Origin: Prunus persica
Lineage: Eukaryota; Streptophyta; Magnoliopsida; Rosales; Rosaceae
Assembly: GCF_000346465.2 (NCBI RefSeq)
Contig: NC_034014.1
Span: forward strand, 17,415,191-17,479,190
DNA: 64,000 bases
Direction: 5' to 3'
Shown here: positions 23,330 to 35,261 of the stretch, in pieces
Position numbering within the stretch: position 1 is the first letter of the stretch
Layout: each line of letters opens with the position of its first letter
The notes under the pieces: model-generated
The model's database searches: none
What the model was told of the DNA's origin: nothing
What the model saw: only the letters and a program-made list of their open reading frames with translations
Translations under genes and position numbers: made by a program

Positions 23330-24020
23330 GTTAAACGTCGTTAAGTGTAATACAACCGACGTGGATTTTATTTTTAAATTATAAATAGATTTTTTTTTCC
23401 CGAATTCTTTCAGTTTTAGTTTTCAATTACAAAGCGTGATAAATAGATTTTTCTTTCCCGATGAAATTTAAAATGAGGGAAATTAATGTTCTAGAATTTG
23501 TAAACTAACACGACGCAATATTACTAACCAGAGGAAATTATAAATAGATTTTGCTTTCCCGAAGAAATTTTAAATTAATTCAGTTTGAAACAACGACGGT
23601 TTTTTGTTATGCCGTCGTTTTTAACTAACACGACGCAATATTTGTTTTGCGACGTGGAATCTTTTCATTTAACGTCGTTAGGTTTAATATAACCGACGTG
23701 GATTTGAATTTTTAAATTATGAATAGAATTTTTTTTCCCGTGACCTTTCAGTTTATTTTTCAATTACAGTGCGTTATAAATAGAGTTTTTTTTCCGGAGG
23801 AAATTTAAAATGAAGGAAATTAATGTTCTGGAATATGTAAAGTTTCTTTTTTGGATGATAGATTTAAATAAAATAAGAATATAAAAACAACGACTGTTTT
23901 TTATTACTGTCGTCGTTTTTCGTCGTCTTAAGTAAGACTAAGACGACGTAATATATTTGTTGAGCGACGTTGATTTGTTTTTTAAACGTCGTTAGGTATA
24001 ATATAACCGTCGTTGAAAAT
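23330..24020. repeat. Tandem blocks of about 340 bp near the CACTA right end
   Basis: The order AACGTCGTTA(A/G)G, ATA(C/T)AACCGACGTGGATTT, TAAATTAT(A/G)AATAGA, TTTTTTTTCCCG, TTTCAGTTT and GAAATTTAAAATGA(G/A)GGAAAT occurs from about 23330 and again from about 23675. A third start appears at about 23985. Confidence 0.8.
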
Positions 24021-24823
24021 TGTCTCTCTGATTGCAAATTTGCAACGACGTTAGGTATAATATTTGTAGATACACAAACGCACACACATCATCAACTTCC
24101 AAAAAATTGTCTCTCTGATTGCAAATCTGTGTCATCTGTTAAGATTATGATGTGGAACAGAGTTCCATCTGGTAAGATTTCGTAACCCTTGGGATCTCAG
24201 AAAAATCTAATTATGTCGGCGGTTTTCTATATAAACCGTCGTGGTTATTTCAATTCTTGTCATTAAGTAGATCTACCAACGTAGGATAAGAAAATAAAGG
24301 AAAAAATTGTTAACAAAAATTCTTATTAAGACGACGGTTTAAATTAAATGTACGACGTATAAAATGAATAAATACGACGTTAAATTTTATAGTACGATTT
24401 AAAGATAACGTCGTAGAACTATACGAAAATGACGTCGATATATTTATATTTTCCGTCGTTGTACATTAATTTAATACGGCGATATTTTGTTTTTTAAAGC
24501 CGTGGATTTGTTTGTAATTATACGGCGTCACATACGAAAACCTCGTCGTTTTATTTTATGAGTAAAAACGACTGCTTTTATTGAAATCGTCGTCTTTACT
24601 TTCTACGTCGGTCGATTCATAACTTCTGCCGTTCTTTGTTGGCTTTGATTTTAGACGTCGGTTTTTTAATTAGGTACGTCGTTGTTTTTGAACAGCCATT
24701 TGAATCTCCATTTTTTAGTTGTCTAAGGTGGTATTACACGACGGTGTTTTTAGAACCGTCGTCTTTTTAAAAACCACGACGGTTTTCACTTAGACCGTCG
24801 TTGTTTTCTGGTCGTCTTTTTCA

Positions 24824-24838
24824 CTTTTTGTAGTAGTG
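24824..24838 (-). repeat. CACTA right terminal inverted repeat
   Basis: TTTTTGTAGTAGTG, the inverted match of the left end, is preceded by the same motif type: ACGACGGT at about 24777 and ACCGTCGT at about 24794 on the plus strand. Confidence 0.9.
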
Positions 24839-24924
24839 GATATATGATATAGTAGTAAAAGAAGTTTTTCTTACATATATGATGTAGTAAAATGAAGAAT
24901 TCACAATAAGGAAATGACAAAGGA

Positions 24925-25410
24925 ACAGACAAAAGTTATGATAATTATGAACTTTGGACCAAGGAAGAAAGCGATTTGCTATTAGAGCTATTGGTTGATG
25001 GTATCAGTTGAGGAAGACGTGATAGTAATGGGTCAATAAGTAAGCAAACAATAGACAAAAGAGTACTTCATCGCCTTAATGAGAAAACAGTGTCGCCTAA
25101 CATATAACAATTACGTGAGTTGAATGAGATGATATAAGAAATAGTATGAAAAAATGACTACTCTTATGCGTAACAACTATGGATTTGGGGGACCTAACTG
25201 CAGAGAGGTTTACCACTAGTGATGAAGTATGGGACAATTACTTGAAGGTGAGCTTCATATTATATGCTATGTCACTTACTAGCTTACTATAATATTTTAT
25301 TTATAATATATTAACAATCATCAACTTTTTTTTTCTTTGCTAGCCCCACCCACGTCACAAGAACCTTCAGATAAAAGTGTTGGTAATTATGATAATTTAA
25401 AAATTGTGGT
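24925..25410 (+). pseudogene. Myb/SANT-like domain gene relic
   Basis: The plus strand reads YDNYELWTKEESDLLLELLVDG, GRRDSNGSISKQTIDKRVLHRLNEK, then, with frame changes, TLMRNNYGFG, ERFTTSDEVWDNYLK and PHPRHKNLQIK. This is the 'Myb/SANT-like DNA-binding domain' (PF12776 type) order found in many plant transposon-related and L10-interacting MYB-domain proteins. Several frameshifts and stops are present. It begins 90 bp right of the CACTA end and is cut at 25417 by a hAT element. Confidence 0.7.
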
Positions 25411-25416
25411 TAGAGC

Positions 25417-27010
25417 CAGTGGCGGTTCCAGGATTTGAAAGCTGATCGGGCAAAACTTACATACTAAACTCGACAATACGAGTGAATTTCATTAATAAAC
25501 ATAAAAAGATACACCTAGTGAGGGGAACATAATGTGCCTTACCCTCAACTGCATCTATATCTACAAATATAAAAACTAAAATAAAAACCAAAAGTAAATG
25601 CAATGCAATACAAAACAACACTAATTAAATCTAAAATTTAACAATACAAATCTCAATTATTGATGCATTGTTTATAATATTAGCAAACTCTCTTTCAATG
25701 TGAAGGATCATATAATCAGCAAAAAATTCATCACCTATGGTGCTTCGAAGTCAATTCTTAATAATTCTCACAAATGAGAAAGCTCGTTGCATTGTTGTTG
25801 TAGCAACAGGAAAAGTCAACACCAACCCAATCAACCTGTTAATCAAATAGTAGTTTTCCCCTAAAGTTGTTTCCATCAATTGTTGACATAATTGAGAAAG
25901 AGTAGTGATTTCCTTAAAGCATGGAAGGCTTTTTATATCATTTTGAAAGTACTTGAGCTCTACTTCTAAAGCTTTCAACTCCTAAGGAAGGAAATTACCA
26001 AGATCGAATTTCTTTGCAAGTTTACATATATGCTCAATATTGAATGACATGAAGGAATTACGCGGATCCAATGTTGTGCTAAGGGTAAGAAGTTGCACCG
26101 TTTGCTCTGAAAATCTATCATTTAACTCCCTCATTATGCAATCTATAACATCATTAAATACATTAACACGATAACATCATTGTAATAAAATATTTTTGTT
26201 GGCAAGAACGACGTGTGCCCGTCATATAACGAGCACCCCTATCAAGAACATCAACAAAATATAGTTCACAAAATGATACCACATTCATGAATTAATCATC
26301 CCAACCGTGTTCCCTCATATCTTGTAGTTGCATTTTTATATTCTCAACAAAATTTAAAGCACTTACAATGTCTTGAGTTTTCACCTAAAATGCTTGACAA
26401 AGAAAATTGGTCAATCCCATAATTTTTTTCCATCAAATCCAATGAAAACACAAACTCAAAAGACCTCATAACAATATAGTTACTCTCTGCATCGCCACGA
26501 AACTGTTGGTTAGGTCCATGATCACTGATTTCGAAAAGAAGTAATTTAGTCTATTTAAATAGACTCATCAAACTTGTAATAGAGGATAAGATCCCCAACG
26601 AGTTGCTCCAGCTCGTTTCAAAGTACGAGCTTGATTAAGTCCTTTATGTCTTTCAAGTTCCCCAGAATCCTACAACTTTTTGAGTTCAACTTTTCGAATT
26701 AAGTTTAACTCATTACGATGCTTAGCAGAAGCACTAACAAAATTCACAATGTTAGTCTACATTAAAAAAAAATCTCCATACAACTTTCATATCTTTAGCT
26801 GCGCTATTTAATGATGATTGCAAGCGATGAGCAAAGTAAGGCACATAATATGCATATGGACAATATTGAAGAGATAATTCTTGTAATTCATTCCATGAAC
26901 CACGCATATTACTAGCACCATCATACCCTTGACCAAGCATGTTTTCCACAAGAATGTCGTTATTACCAAGCACTTTGCATATCTCTTTTTTAAGAGTCAA
27001 GACATTAGTG
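25417..27010 (-). mobile_element. hAT element relic (ZMYM1-like transposase)
   Basis: A hAT-type end CAGTGGCGGTTCCAGGAT starts at 25417. The minus strand encodes transposase pieces. At 26752-27000 there is GQGYDGASNMRGSWNELQEL and YVPYFAHRLQSSLNSAAKDM, the DUF4371 core seen in ZMYM1-like hAT proteins. At 25751-25978 there is LIGLVLTFPVATTTMQRAFS, the hAT dimerisation segment. Between them lie stops and frameshifts. The N-terminal zinc-finger part and the other end are not visible; a CACTA fragment replaces them at about 27080. The element splits the SANT-like relic. Confidence 0.8.
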
Positions 27011-27079
27011 TGTAAATAAATACTGTCATTGTGTGAGATTTCTAACGATGTTGAGGAAAAACAGTGATGTCTAATTCAA

Positions 27080-27648
27080 ATTCAAAATGCTCTGTAATAC
27101 AAATTTAAAACATAGTGAGTAAATTTTGGCTTACAATTAATCTTGCTTTCTTTGCAGTTTTTGGATCAGGGATGTTACCATGTTTTTCTTCTCTAGCTTT
27201 CCTCCACAACAAAGATCGATCTATTTCTTCCTCGGGCATGCTTTCCTCCAATTAGTCCTTCAAACCAACATACCTTTTTTATGACAGTCGATGATTGTAC
27301 TTGCATTTCTCCCTCCTGTGTGATTGTTCAGTATGAACAACCACAAATTCTTCGAATAACCTTGAAACTACAAAGACATCCCAATCTGGTTTCTCTATAA
27401 ACGTATATAGTTGAGGGGGTTCTTTTAACTTTTCCTTATCATTTTTGAATGGAAGAATATACTGCCTCGTTAATGTAGACTTGAAATATTTCCATTTCTT
27501 TGCTGCAGATGATAAGACCATCTTCTTGCCCCTTTGCCCTACAACATATGCCATCTCAATAGCTTCCCAAATCTGCTCCTTATCCTTGGGCAATTCAGTC
27601 CATTTCTTGTCCACAAGGGGGACTTTGGTGCGTGCTAACACTGGTTGA
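27080..27648 (-). pseudogene. Second CACTA TNP1-like exon-1 fragment
   Basis: The minus strand reads MLARTKVPLVDKKWTELPKD, KKWKYFKSTLTRQYILPFKN and so on. It then matches, past a stop, the end of exon 1 of the 17-21 kb gene, including the ITRLI-like end and a shared intron start (TTACAATTAATCTTGC on the plus strand, compare 20407). It is a diverged, truncated relative of exon 1, with an in-frame stop at about 27255. No CGACG array accompanies it and the Ulp1 part is absent. Confidence 0.85.
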
Positions 27649-27649
27649 T

Positions 27650-28454
27650 GAAGAGGACAATTTTGAACAAATTTATTCCAAGAGTAACAAAGAGAGGATG
27701 CTAATGCATAGAGAGGATGCTAATGCATAGAGAGCTAGCATAGCTTCAGATATGTGGAGAGATACTATCTAGGTCATATGACGACATGGAGCTTCAACAA
27801 ATATTTATTATGTCTTAAATAACTTTTGTTTTCCTTAAGCCATGTTTAGTTGCTACATGAAGTTATTGTTATTACTTTTCTCATTTGGTTATTTATCTAT
27901 GTGGCATAATTAATACATGATTTTTATTTCATATGGAATCATATAGCAAATCTTTTGATTATTTGAAAAATACAAAAAAGTCATAAGTGAATCATAAGTA
28001 AAATTCTTTGATTACAATCTATTAAAATCATAAGTAAAATCTTGTAATTACAAATCCTGTTAAAATCCATTACATTAAAATTCTGTGATTACAATCTATT
28101 AAAATCGCAATTGAATACACCATCATGTAATTACTAATAAAACTTTCACAGATGTTATGTACATTATCAATGAACGTTTTGAACAAATAAAACTCAAAAT
28201 TTACTGAGGGGTGTATTCAATTAGAATTTTATAAGCTTTTTTAAAGACTTTAAAAATCCGAATGTATTCAATTTGGATTTTTACTAACTTTTAAAAAGTC
28301 TATAAAAATTTGGGTGTATTTAATCCAGACTTATTTCATTGGAAAGGATTTAATTAAATGTTGAATTTGGTGAATTTTTGGGTGGGAGGTATAAATTACA
28401 AAGGCCAACATAAGTCCAACCTCTTCCTCTCTCTCCCCCACACACACACAAAAA
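27650..28454. other. Intergenic, repeat-derived, no gene
   Basis: 27650-27760 has a short duplicated AGAGAGGATGCTAATGCAT and a weak transposase-like reading (SIASDMWRD). 28195-28330 has GGGGTGTATTCAATTAGAAT and diverged copies, as in plant MITE ends. Nothing is intact. Confidence 0.35.
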
Positions 28455-28962
28455 TTGATTTGATTCCTACCACAATTCCTAATTAAATGAGGAGTTACCT
28501 AATTAAAAAAGGATTTGATTTGATACCTACCACGATTAGGGATTTGATTTACCCTAATAAATCAAATCCCTAATTAATCAAATCAATTCCAAATAGGGGA
28601 GGAATAATTCCCTTCCATCTACGGAATTATTCTTCTGAAACCCTGCACAAGGGTTGAGGTACGTCTGAAATCTCTACTGAAACTCTACAGAAAATTCCTC
28701 TCAAACCCTAGCCACCTCCTTTCTCTCTCCCTTTTACATAAGGCTCCGGCCGCCCGGTTTACACGTGAAACACATCCTGTACCCTATTTTAGCTATCGTT
28801 TCTCTATGGATCGATTGAACAGACTTAGGCATCGGAGAGCCTTTGGCCAACACCCCCCGGGTGTGGTCCTTTTATTTGTTCTATTTTGTAGGGAGAAAGA
28901 GGCGGCGAAGAAAAAAGGGGAATGTTTCTAACCGAATATTCTCGTGGGGAAATTTGCTCCCA
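28455..28962 (+). repeat. 5' LTR (left-truncated)
   Basis: It ends near CTCCCA at 28962, followed by a primer-binding-like AATTGGTGCTTTCATTGAGA. Its first 55 bp match 39637-39692 in the 3' LTR. The left start is cut. Confidence 0.6.
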
Positions 28963-29061
28963 TAAATTGGTGCTTTCATTGAGAGCACGAGTTATACTCA
29001 ACGCGTGCTCAAGGAATCCGTTCCTCCTATTTTCCAATCCACCGAAGCGTTCCAAACAACC

Positions 29062-31092
29062 ATGGTTGGAAGCATGAACACGAGAGGCAAAGCCGCCGCG
29101 ATGGCTAGATCCGCGACGGCCCAAAGCCACTCCACCCACGATCCCGCGATCGACATGGTGGCACCGCCACCTCTCACCTCCGCACCGGCCACTGCTGTCG
29201 AACATGGTGGAACTTCCCATCAAGGTGGATTCGTTACCACTGCCGACCTAGGGCCGGTCTTGGAGCAACTCCAAGCATTCCCTCCATTGCCTCCACGCGC
29301 AACGGACGCTCCCGTATACACCTCTAATGAAACCCTAGCCCGTGTGCAGTTGGGTTCCACACACTTCTCTCCTCCTGATCCACGAAATCAAGCAGACCTT
29401 AATCTGAGAGTTGGTCAGCTAGCTCAGAGAATGGACGACCAAAGCAATCTAACGAGGCAGCTCCTCAACCAAATAAGCTTTGCTCAAAACCTTGGCCTTG
29501 GACAATTGGGCGAGGAGAGAAGGATGGACGAATGCCCCAGTAGATAGCTCGATGGGTACCAAGCAGGTCGAGCAAGAGTGGGCAGACAAGGTGAGGGACA
29601 ACAACTGATCGGCCTGCTAACATGTCATAAGCATCTGCGAGCCACACTCAGAGCAGATTGAGTTTAAGGAACGACGTGCGGGAAAGGCTGGGCCAACGAC
29701 TCGACGTCTATGCCCGCAGGGAAATGTACATCAAATGCTAGGCCCCCAAGGAGGTCAGCCAAACAACCATTGCAACGAGGATCTTGAAGAAAGGCGTTCA
29801 GCTGTCTACTCGCAGAGAAGCATTCAAGAAAGGTTAGGCCCCAAGGGAGGTCAACTGGATAACCCTCACAATGAAGACCATGAGGAAAGGCGATCCGTTG
29901 CTCATTCTCGAAGAACCGATTCTCGTCGACAAGCTACAGAGAATCTTTCGCAGGCGTAGTCCACCAACATTCCACCTAGGCAACGCAGATGAGAAGGTCA
30001 ATCCTCATAAATCAACGAGGAAGTCAGTCAACATCGAAGAATTCGTGAAGGTCGCTAACGTGGCTGACAAGCAATGTGTGCGGAAGACGTAGAGAAGCTT
30101 GTGAATGACCGACTTCGAGACTTGAAGACCGACGGAAATTTTGAAGATGTACTTCGAAAAAAGATAGACCAGGCAAACTCTAAGTCTTTCACTGCCAAAA
30201 TCGAGCAGGCTACTCTCCCGAAGCGATTTTCAACGCCCACTTTCACACACTTCAAGGGGGATTCCGATCCCGATAGCCATATAAAACACTTCAAAAGTGT
30301 CATGATCCTCCACAAGGCCGACGACGCGCTGATGTACAAGGCCTTTGCAATGACCTTGCGAGGAGCCGCCCAAGACTGGTTCCACACTCTGCCATCCGGG
30401 TAGATCAGCAGCTTCAAGGAGCTGACTTAAGTATTCACCAAAGAATACACCTCTTATCGGATAATCAAGAAGAACCCTGACCACCTGTATAACCTGCGCA
30501 AGAAGTTCGACGAATCCTTTCGAGATTACATCAAGAGATTCAAAGTAGAAAAAGCCAATATTGTAGGATGTGATGACAAATCGCGTCCTCTGCTTTCATG
30601 AAAGGTCTTCCGGCTGAGCATGACTTGTACCGCTAGCTGACCATCACTCCCAGCCAGACTCTGGCAAAGGTCTACGCAACTGCGGAACGCTATGCGCTCT
30701 GGGATGACGATCGAATCGCTGCAAAGAAGTCTACTAAGCAGGAAGATCAGCCGACTAAGTGGGCAGGCCAAAAAAGTGACGGATTTAGCAACAGGAACAA
30801 GGACAAGCGCAAGTCGCACCCACAAGGGGAAGCTATGGCAGGAGAAAACTACACCAAGTTCACCATCCCCATGCATCAAAACTTAGCCCAAGTGAAGAAC
30901 AAACCTTCGGTAAGAAGACCATCACCCTTGAAAGGAGATCCGGACAAGAGAGATACTAGCAAATACTGTGCCTTCCATGGAACGCACGGACACACTACGA
31001 ACAACTACTTGGCTTGGAAAGCGCATCTTGAAGAACTCGTGAGAAAAGGTCACTGCACGGAATTCATTGCGAAGCAGGCCATCCAGTTGTGA
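29062..31092 (+). pseudogene. gypsy gag, broken
   Basis: From ATG 29062 the frame runs 160 codons, with an Ala/Pro-rich start and a helical part (NLRVGQLAQRMDDQSNLTRQ), then stops at 29547. Further frames carry the retrotransposon gag domain: PKRFSTPTFTHFKGDSDPDS and AMTLRGAAQDWFHTLPSG at 30205-30403. Next come the YIKRFKVEKANIVG segment and a zinc-knuckle-like KYCAFHGTHGHTTNNYLAWK (30959-31020), where the final ligand Cys expected after TNN appears to be Tyr. In-frame TAG follows LPSG at about 30402. At least three frame changes are needed to follow the whole, so no full Gag can be made. Confidence 0.8.
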
Positions 31093-31690
31093 CACCGCCA
31101 AGGAGCCACCCCAGAAGGTCATAAGAATTAACACAATCCTAATCGACTTTGAGGAGTCTGGGTTGACCAGCAAGGAAAACAAGAGGAAGATCAAACAGGC
31201 CACTGTGATCTCCTAAATCTCGATCGACCTTCCACCAGCAGAAGACGATCCTATAATCGGCTTCCAAAAGAAAGATCTTATCGGCCTTGACATGTCACAT
31301 AACGATGCTCTTGTCATCAGTATTCAAATCGCTCAGGCCATGGTCGATCGAATCCACGCAAACGAGGGCAGCGCAGCCAATATCCTGCAACTAGCGGTCA
31401 TCCAACAAATGGGCTTGGAGACAAAGATTAACAAATTAGCCAGGTCGTCGACCGGTTTTAATGGTGCAACAACGGTTACCGTGAGCACGATAGACCTCAA
31501 CGTCTACTCCTTACCTGTAATCAGCTTGCAAACCTTCATGGTCATTAATGAGGTCTCACCTTACAACGGCATTCTAGGCAGACCATGGATCGGCAAGATT
31601 AACGCCATCACCTCCGCCACTCATCAGAAAATTTGATACCTAATCCCTAGGGGCAGTGTCAGCTAAATCAACAACGATCAGGCAATGAAG
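31093..31690 (+). pseudogene. gypsy aspartic protease region, active site altered
   Basis: 31292-31636 reads MSHNDALVISIQIAQAMVDR, then IHANEGSAANIL at about 31350-31385, then NGILGRPWIGKINAITSATH. In Tat elements the active-site loop is V-D-x-G-S; here it is A-N-E-G-S, so the catalytic Asp is replaced by Asn. A stop follows HQKI. The order between gag and RT is as expected. Confidence 0.7.
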
Positions 31691-32014
31691 AGGAAATGCT
31701 CCGCCCAAGGGCTGAAGAAAGGCAAACAAGCGCAATTCCTCCATGTGAGCCAGGCAGATCTGGAGGTGGTTGGGCTACCGAATCTTGCTATCTTATAGCA
31801 ATCAAAGCGTCAAGACCAAGTTGAGGAAATCCGCGCAGAGGTCTTTCCTGAAGAAGGATGGAAACCCGAGGAGGACGTCGAGTTAATACCCTTTGATCCT
31901 AACCAGCCAGGCAGGAAAACGGGGATCGGCTCGCGCCTAAGCCTAGAAGAGAAGGTGGAGCTTACCACCATCCTCTAGAGCAACAAAGACATGTTCGCAT
32001 AGTCGCCGTCAAAC

Positions 32015-34100
32015 ATGCCTGACATCGACCCGAGCATCGTCTGTCACCGACTCCACGTCAACCATGCCTGCAAGCCAATGGCGCAGAAGAGACGCAACTT
32101 CGCACCCGAGCTAGTCGCTATCATTGAAGCCGAGATTGACAAACTCCTAGCTACCGGCATCATCGAAGAAGTCTCCTACTCAGAGTGGCTTGCCAATGTT
32201 GTTCTGGTGGCAAAACAAGAAAATGGCAAATTGAGAGTTTGCATCGATTACACAGACCTCAACAAAGCATGCCCTAAAGACAACTTCTCGTTGCCGAGAA
32301 TCGACCAACTCGTGGATTCCACTTCTGGCAATCAGCTGTTCAGCTTCATAGACGCCTACTCTGGCTATAACCAAATCCTGATGCACGAGGATGACAAGGC
32401 GAAAACTTCTTTCATCATCGAGAGAGGGACCTATTGCTACAAGGTCATGCCCTTTGGGCTGAAGAATGTCGGAGCAACCTATCAAAGGCTCGTGAATAAA
32501 ATATTCAAGGAGCAGATCGGCAAAACTATGGAGGTCTACGTTGATGACATGCTGGTCAAAGCCTCAAAACGTGCAGATCACATCGAAAATCTTGCCGAGT
32601 CCTTCAGCCTGCTCTGCAGTATCGCATGAAATTGAATACAAGTAAATGCACGTTTGGTGTATCCTCCGACTGATTCTTGGGATAACTAGTCACACAACGA
32701 GTTATTGAGGCATACCCACGTCAAATCAAAGCCATTCTCGAGATGAAGTCGCCCTCCACGGTGAAAGAGATACAAAGTTTGACGGGCAGAGCAGCGACCC
32801 TCAACCGATTTCTCTCGAGATCAACTGACAAGTGCAGACCATTCTTCAAGGTTTGAAGAAAGGACAAAAAGACAAATGGGATGGGGAGTGCGAAGTAGCT
32901 TTTCAAAATATAAAGACTTACCTCACATCACCTCCCCTGCTCTCAAAGCCAGTCCCTGGCGAGGACTTGTTCGTGTACCTAGCAGTGTCCAACTCAGCTG
33001 TTAGTTCAACTCTCATTCGAGAAGAGCTGGGGGCCCAATATCTAGTATTCTACACGTCAAAATCTCTCCTCGATGCAGAGCCTCGCTACCCGAAATTGGA
33101 GAAACTTATTTTGGCTCTTGTAGTTTCTGCGAGAAAGCTGCGACCCTACTACCAAGCTCATCGAGTCATCGTCGTGACCGACTTCTCTTTGAAATCAATC
33201 CTCCACAACCCTGATACTTCTCAGCGACTCATGAAGAGGGCTATAGAGCTAAGCCAATATGACCTCATCTACCGGCCAAAAACTGCAATAAAAGCCCAGG
33301 CTTTAGCAGACTTCATAGCAGAATTCATCCCATCAGCCAAAAAAGAGAAGTTGGTCAACCAAAAAAAGGAAAGTTCAAAAGCAGACAGGATCTCCGCAGA
33401 ACCTAGCCAACCCAGAGACATGTGGCAATTACGCGTAGACGGAGTGTCGAACCAAAAAGGAGTTGGAGCAGGGGCTGTCATCACTACCCCGGATGGAACC
33501 TTATTGGAGCAAGCTATTACGCTTGGCTTCCCGGCCTCGAACAACGAGGCAGAATACGAGGCATTGCTCGCCGGTCTACGCTTGGCAAAGGAGCTCGCAA
33601 TCAAAAAGCTAGCCATCTACTCCGACTCACAGTTGATCACGAATCAAGCCTCAGGTGAATACATGGCGAAGCACCCAAGGATGATCTTGTACCTTAACAA
33701 AGTCCAAGAGCTGTTGAAGGCATTTCCCACCTTCACCATCCAACAAGTGCCCGGGGCAGAGAACCCGCATGCAGACGCACTAGCAAGCCTAGGGTCAGCG
33801 CTGGATACCCAGTTCAGAAGCTCCATCCTGGTTGAACACATTGACCGACCAAGCATTGAAGAAATAGAGCCGATCGATACCATGCAAATTGACGAGGACC
33901 CCAGCTGGCAAGACCCCATCATCGACTATTTGATGAATGGAAACCTGCCAACGGACAAGTCCGAAGCTAGAAAGGTCCAGCAGAAGGTCGTGAGATACTA
34001 CATGCACAGCAACAAGCTCATCCGCATATCATACTCCGGCCCTCATCTCACCTGCATAAAGTACCCTCAAACACGACGACGGGTGTGGCAACCACTCTGA
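32015..34100 (+). pseudogene. gypsy RT and two RNase H domains
   Basis: 32015-32629 is the reverse transcriptase: LRVCIDYTDLNKACPKDNF, FIDAYSGYNQI, VMPFGLKNVGATYQRLV and the active-site YVDDML at about 32537-32555, all present. The frame breaks just after (LLCSIA). The thumb and connection region is recognisable in shifted frames to 32830. Then 32832-34100 is open for 422 codons. It holds the RT-linked RNase H (FYTSKSLLDAEPRYPKLEKL, YYQAHRVIVVTD) and the second, archaeal-type RNase H (RVDGVSNQKGVGAGAVI, NNEAEYEALLAGLRLAKEL, YSDSQLI, PHADALASL). The second RNase H marks the Tat lineage. The frame stops before integrase. Confidence 0.88.
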
Positions 34101-35115
34101 GGGCAGGTCGCTCGCCCAGAAAGCTCTAAAGATAGGCTACTTCTGGCCTACCATGCGTCACGACTCCGCTGAATATATCATGAAATGTGATCGCTGTCAG
34201 CGATACAAGCCGATCCCTAACCTGTCTGCCGAAGTCTATTATCCGTAAACAGTCCATGGCTGTTCATGCAATGGGCCATCGACCTAGTGGGTCCCTTACC
34301 ACCAACGCCCGCCAAGAAAGAAATGATGATCGTCGTCACTGACTACTTTACTAAATGGATTAAGGCTGAAGTTTTATCCTCTACTAAAGAAGCCAATGTG
34401 GAGCGATTCATCGGAGAAACATCATATGCTGGTTTTGCTGCCCACAGTCCCTGGTTATTGATAATGGCTCACAGTTCATTGGCAAGCAGATCACCGCCTT
34501 TTTTGCAAAATACAAGATCAAGCAACACTTGTCCACCCCCAGGTATCCATAAGAAATGGACAAGCCGAGGCATCCAATAAAGTCATATTGGACTGGTTGA
34601 AGAAAAGGCTGGAAGGGGCTGAAGGGAAATGGGTGGATGAACTCCTCGAAGTACCATGGGCTTATCGCACCACCAAGCGAAGATCGACTGGTGAAACCCC
34701 ATTCTCCCTCGCTTATGGAACAGAAGCAATCATACCACCTCATATCACTGTCCCCTCTATAAGTCTTGAGGTGGGCAGTGTTGATCAGAACTCCGAGCAG
34801 ATGAGGCTCAACCTCGACTTACTTGAGGGCGAGCGTGAGAAGATCATTATCTGGGTCACCTCCTATCAGCAGCAGTTGAAGTCTTACTATGACAAAAGAG
34901 CTACGGTCAAACAGTTTCAACCATGCGACCTCGTGCTAAGAAAGGCTTTCATTACTGCACCAAGACAAGTGTCAAAAAGGATGAATCCTAACTGGGAGGG
35001 CCCTTATGTGATCAGCCGGTCCGGGGGCAGAGGAAGCTACACACTGGACACCATGGATGGGAAGGACATACCACGACAATGGAACGCTCACCATCTTCGA
35101 AAGTATTATCCATAG
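34101..35115 (+). pseudogene. gypsy integrase, broken
   Basis: Shifted frames show the zinc-binding start (CDRCQRY at about 34190), the catalytic core MQWAIDLVGPLPPTPAKKEM with the first Asp, then VIDNGSQFIGKQITAFF with the second Asp after a frameshift at about 34425. The glutamate region (QAEASNKVILDWLKKRL) is reached after further lesions at 34550-34585. From 34588 a clean 175-codon frame gives the C-terminal part (WVDELLEVPWAYRTTKRRST, NWEGPYVISR, WNAHHLRKYYP). The core is split over at least three frames. Confidence 0.88.
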
Positions 35116-35261
35116 TGCTTTCTCCTGGCTACTAGGAGTTCTAAGTTTTTGTATCAAGTTATTTCCATTTTCGAACAAATGACTATAATCTTATGAATAT
35201 CAATATAAGTTCAGTTTCTCAATGTCTTATCTACCCACGAAACATAACATTTGCTCATAAG

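Larger units (their letters stand above)
11631..24838 (-). mobile_element. CACTA (En/Spm-type) transposon, 13.2 kb
   Basis: The left end is CACTACTACAAAAAAGC and the right end, read inward on the minus strand, is CACTACTACAAAAAGTG, so the terminal inverted repeat is about 15 bp. Inside are a TNP1-like/Ulp1 gene (17307-21235), a TNP2 relic (13326-15337) and very many CGACG/CGTCG motifs. Both genes are on the minus strand. The 3 bases outside the ends are ATT (left) and GAT (right), so the usual 3-bp target duplication is not visible. Either a flank mutated or the ends come from two insertions. Size and gene content suit an old, once-autonomous element. It is now non-autonomous because the transposase lacks its catalytic core. 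Confidence 0.93.

Noticed and set aside
11631..24838. Regularly repeated short motifs that could suggest a CRISPR-like array
   Set aside because: Motifs are 5-9 bp, in both orientations, with irregular spacing, inside a plant CACTA element; they are subterminal-type repeats.
27650..27780. Harbinger transposase C-terminus (SIASDMWRD)
   Set aside because: Too short and interrupted by stops to assign.
34266..34580. Integrase read as a functional separate gene
   Set aside because: It is one of several frame-shifted pieces of a single decayed integrase.
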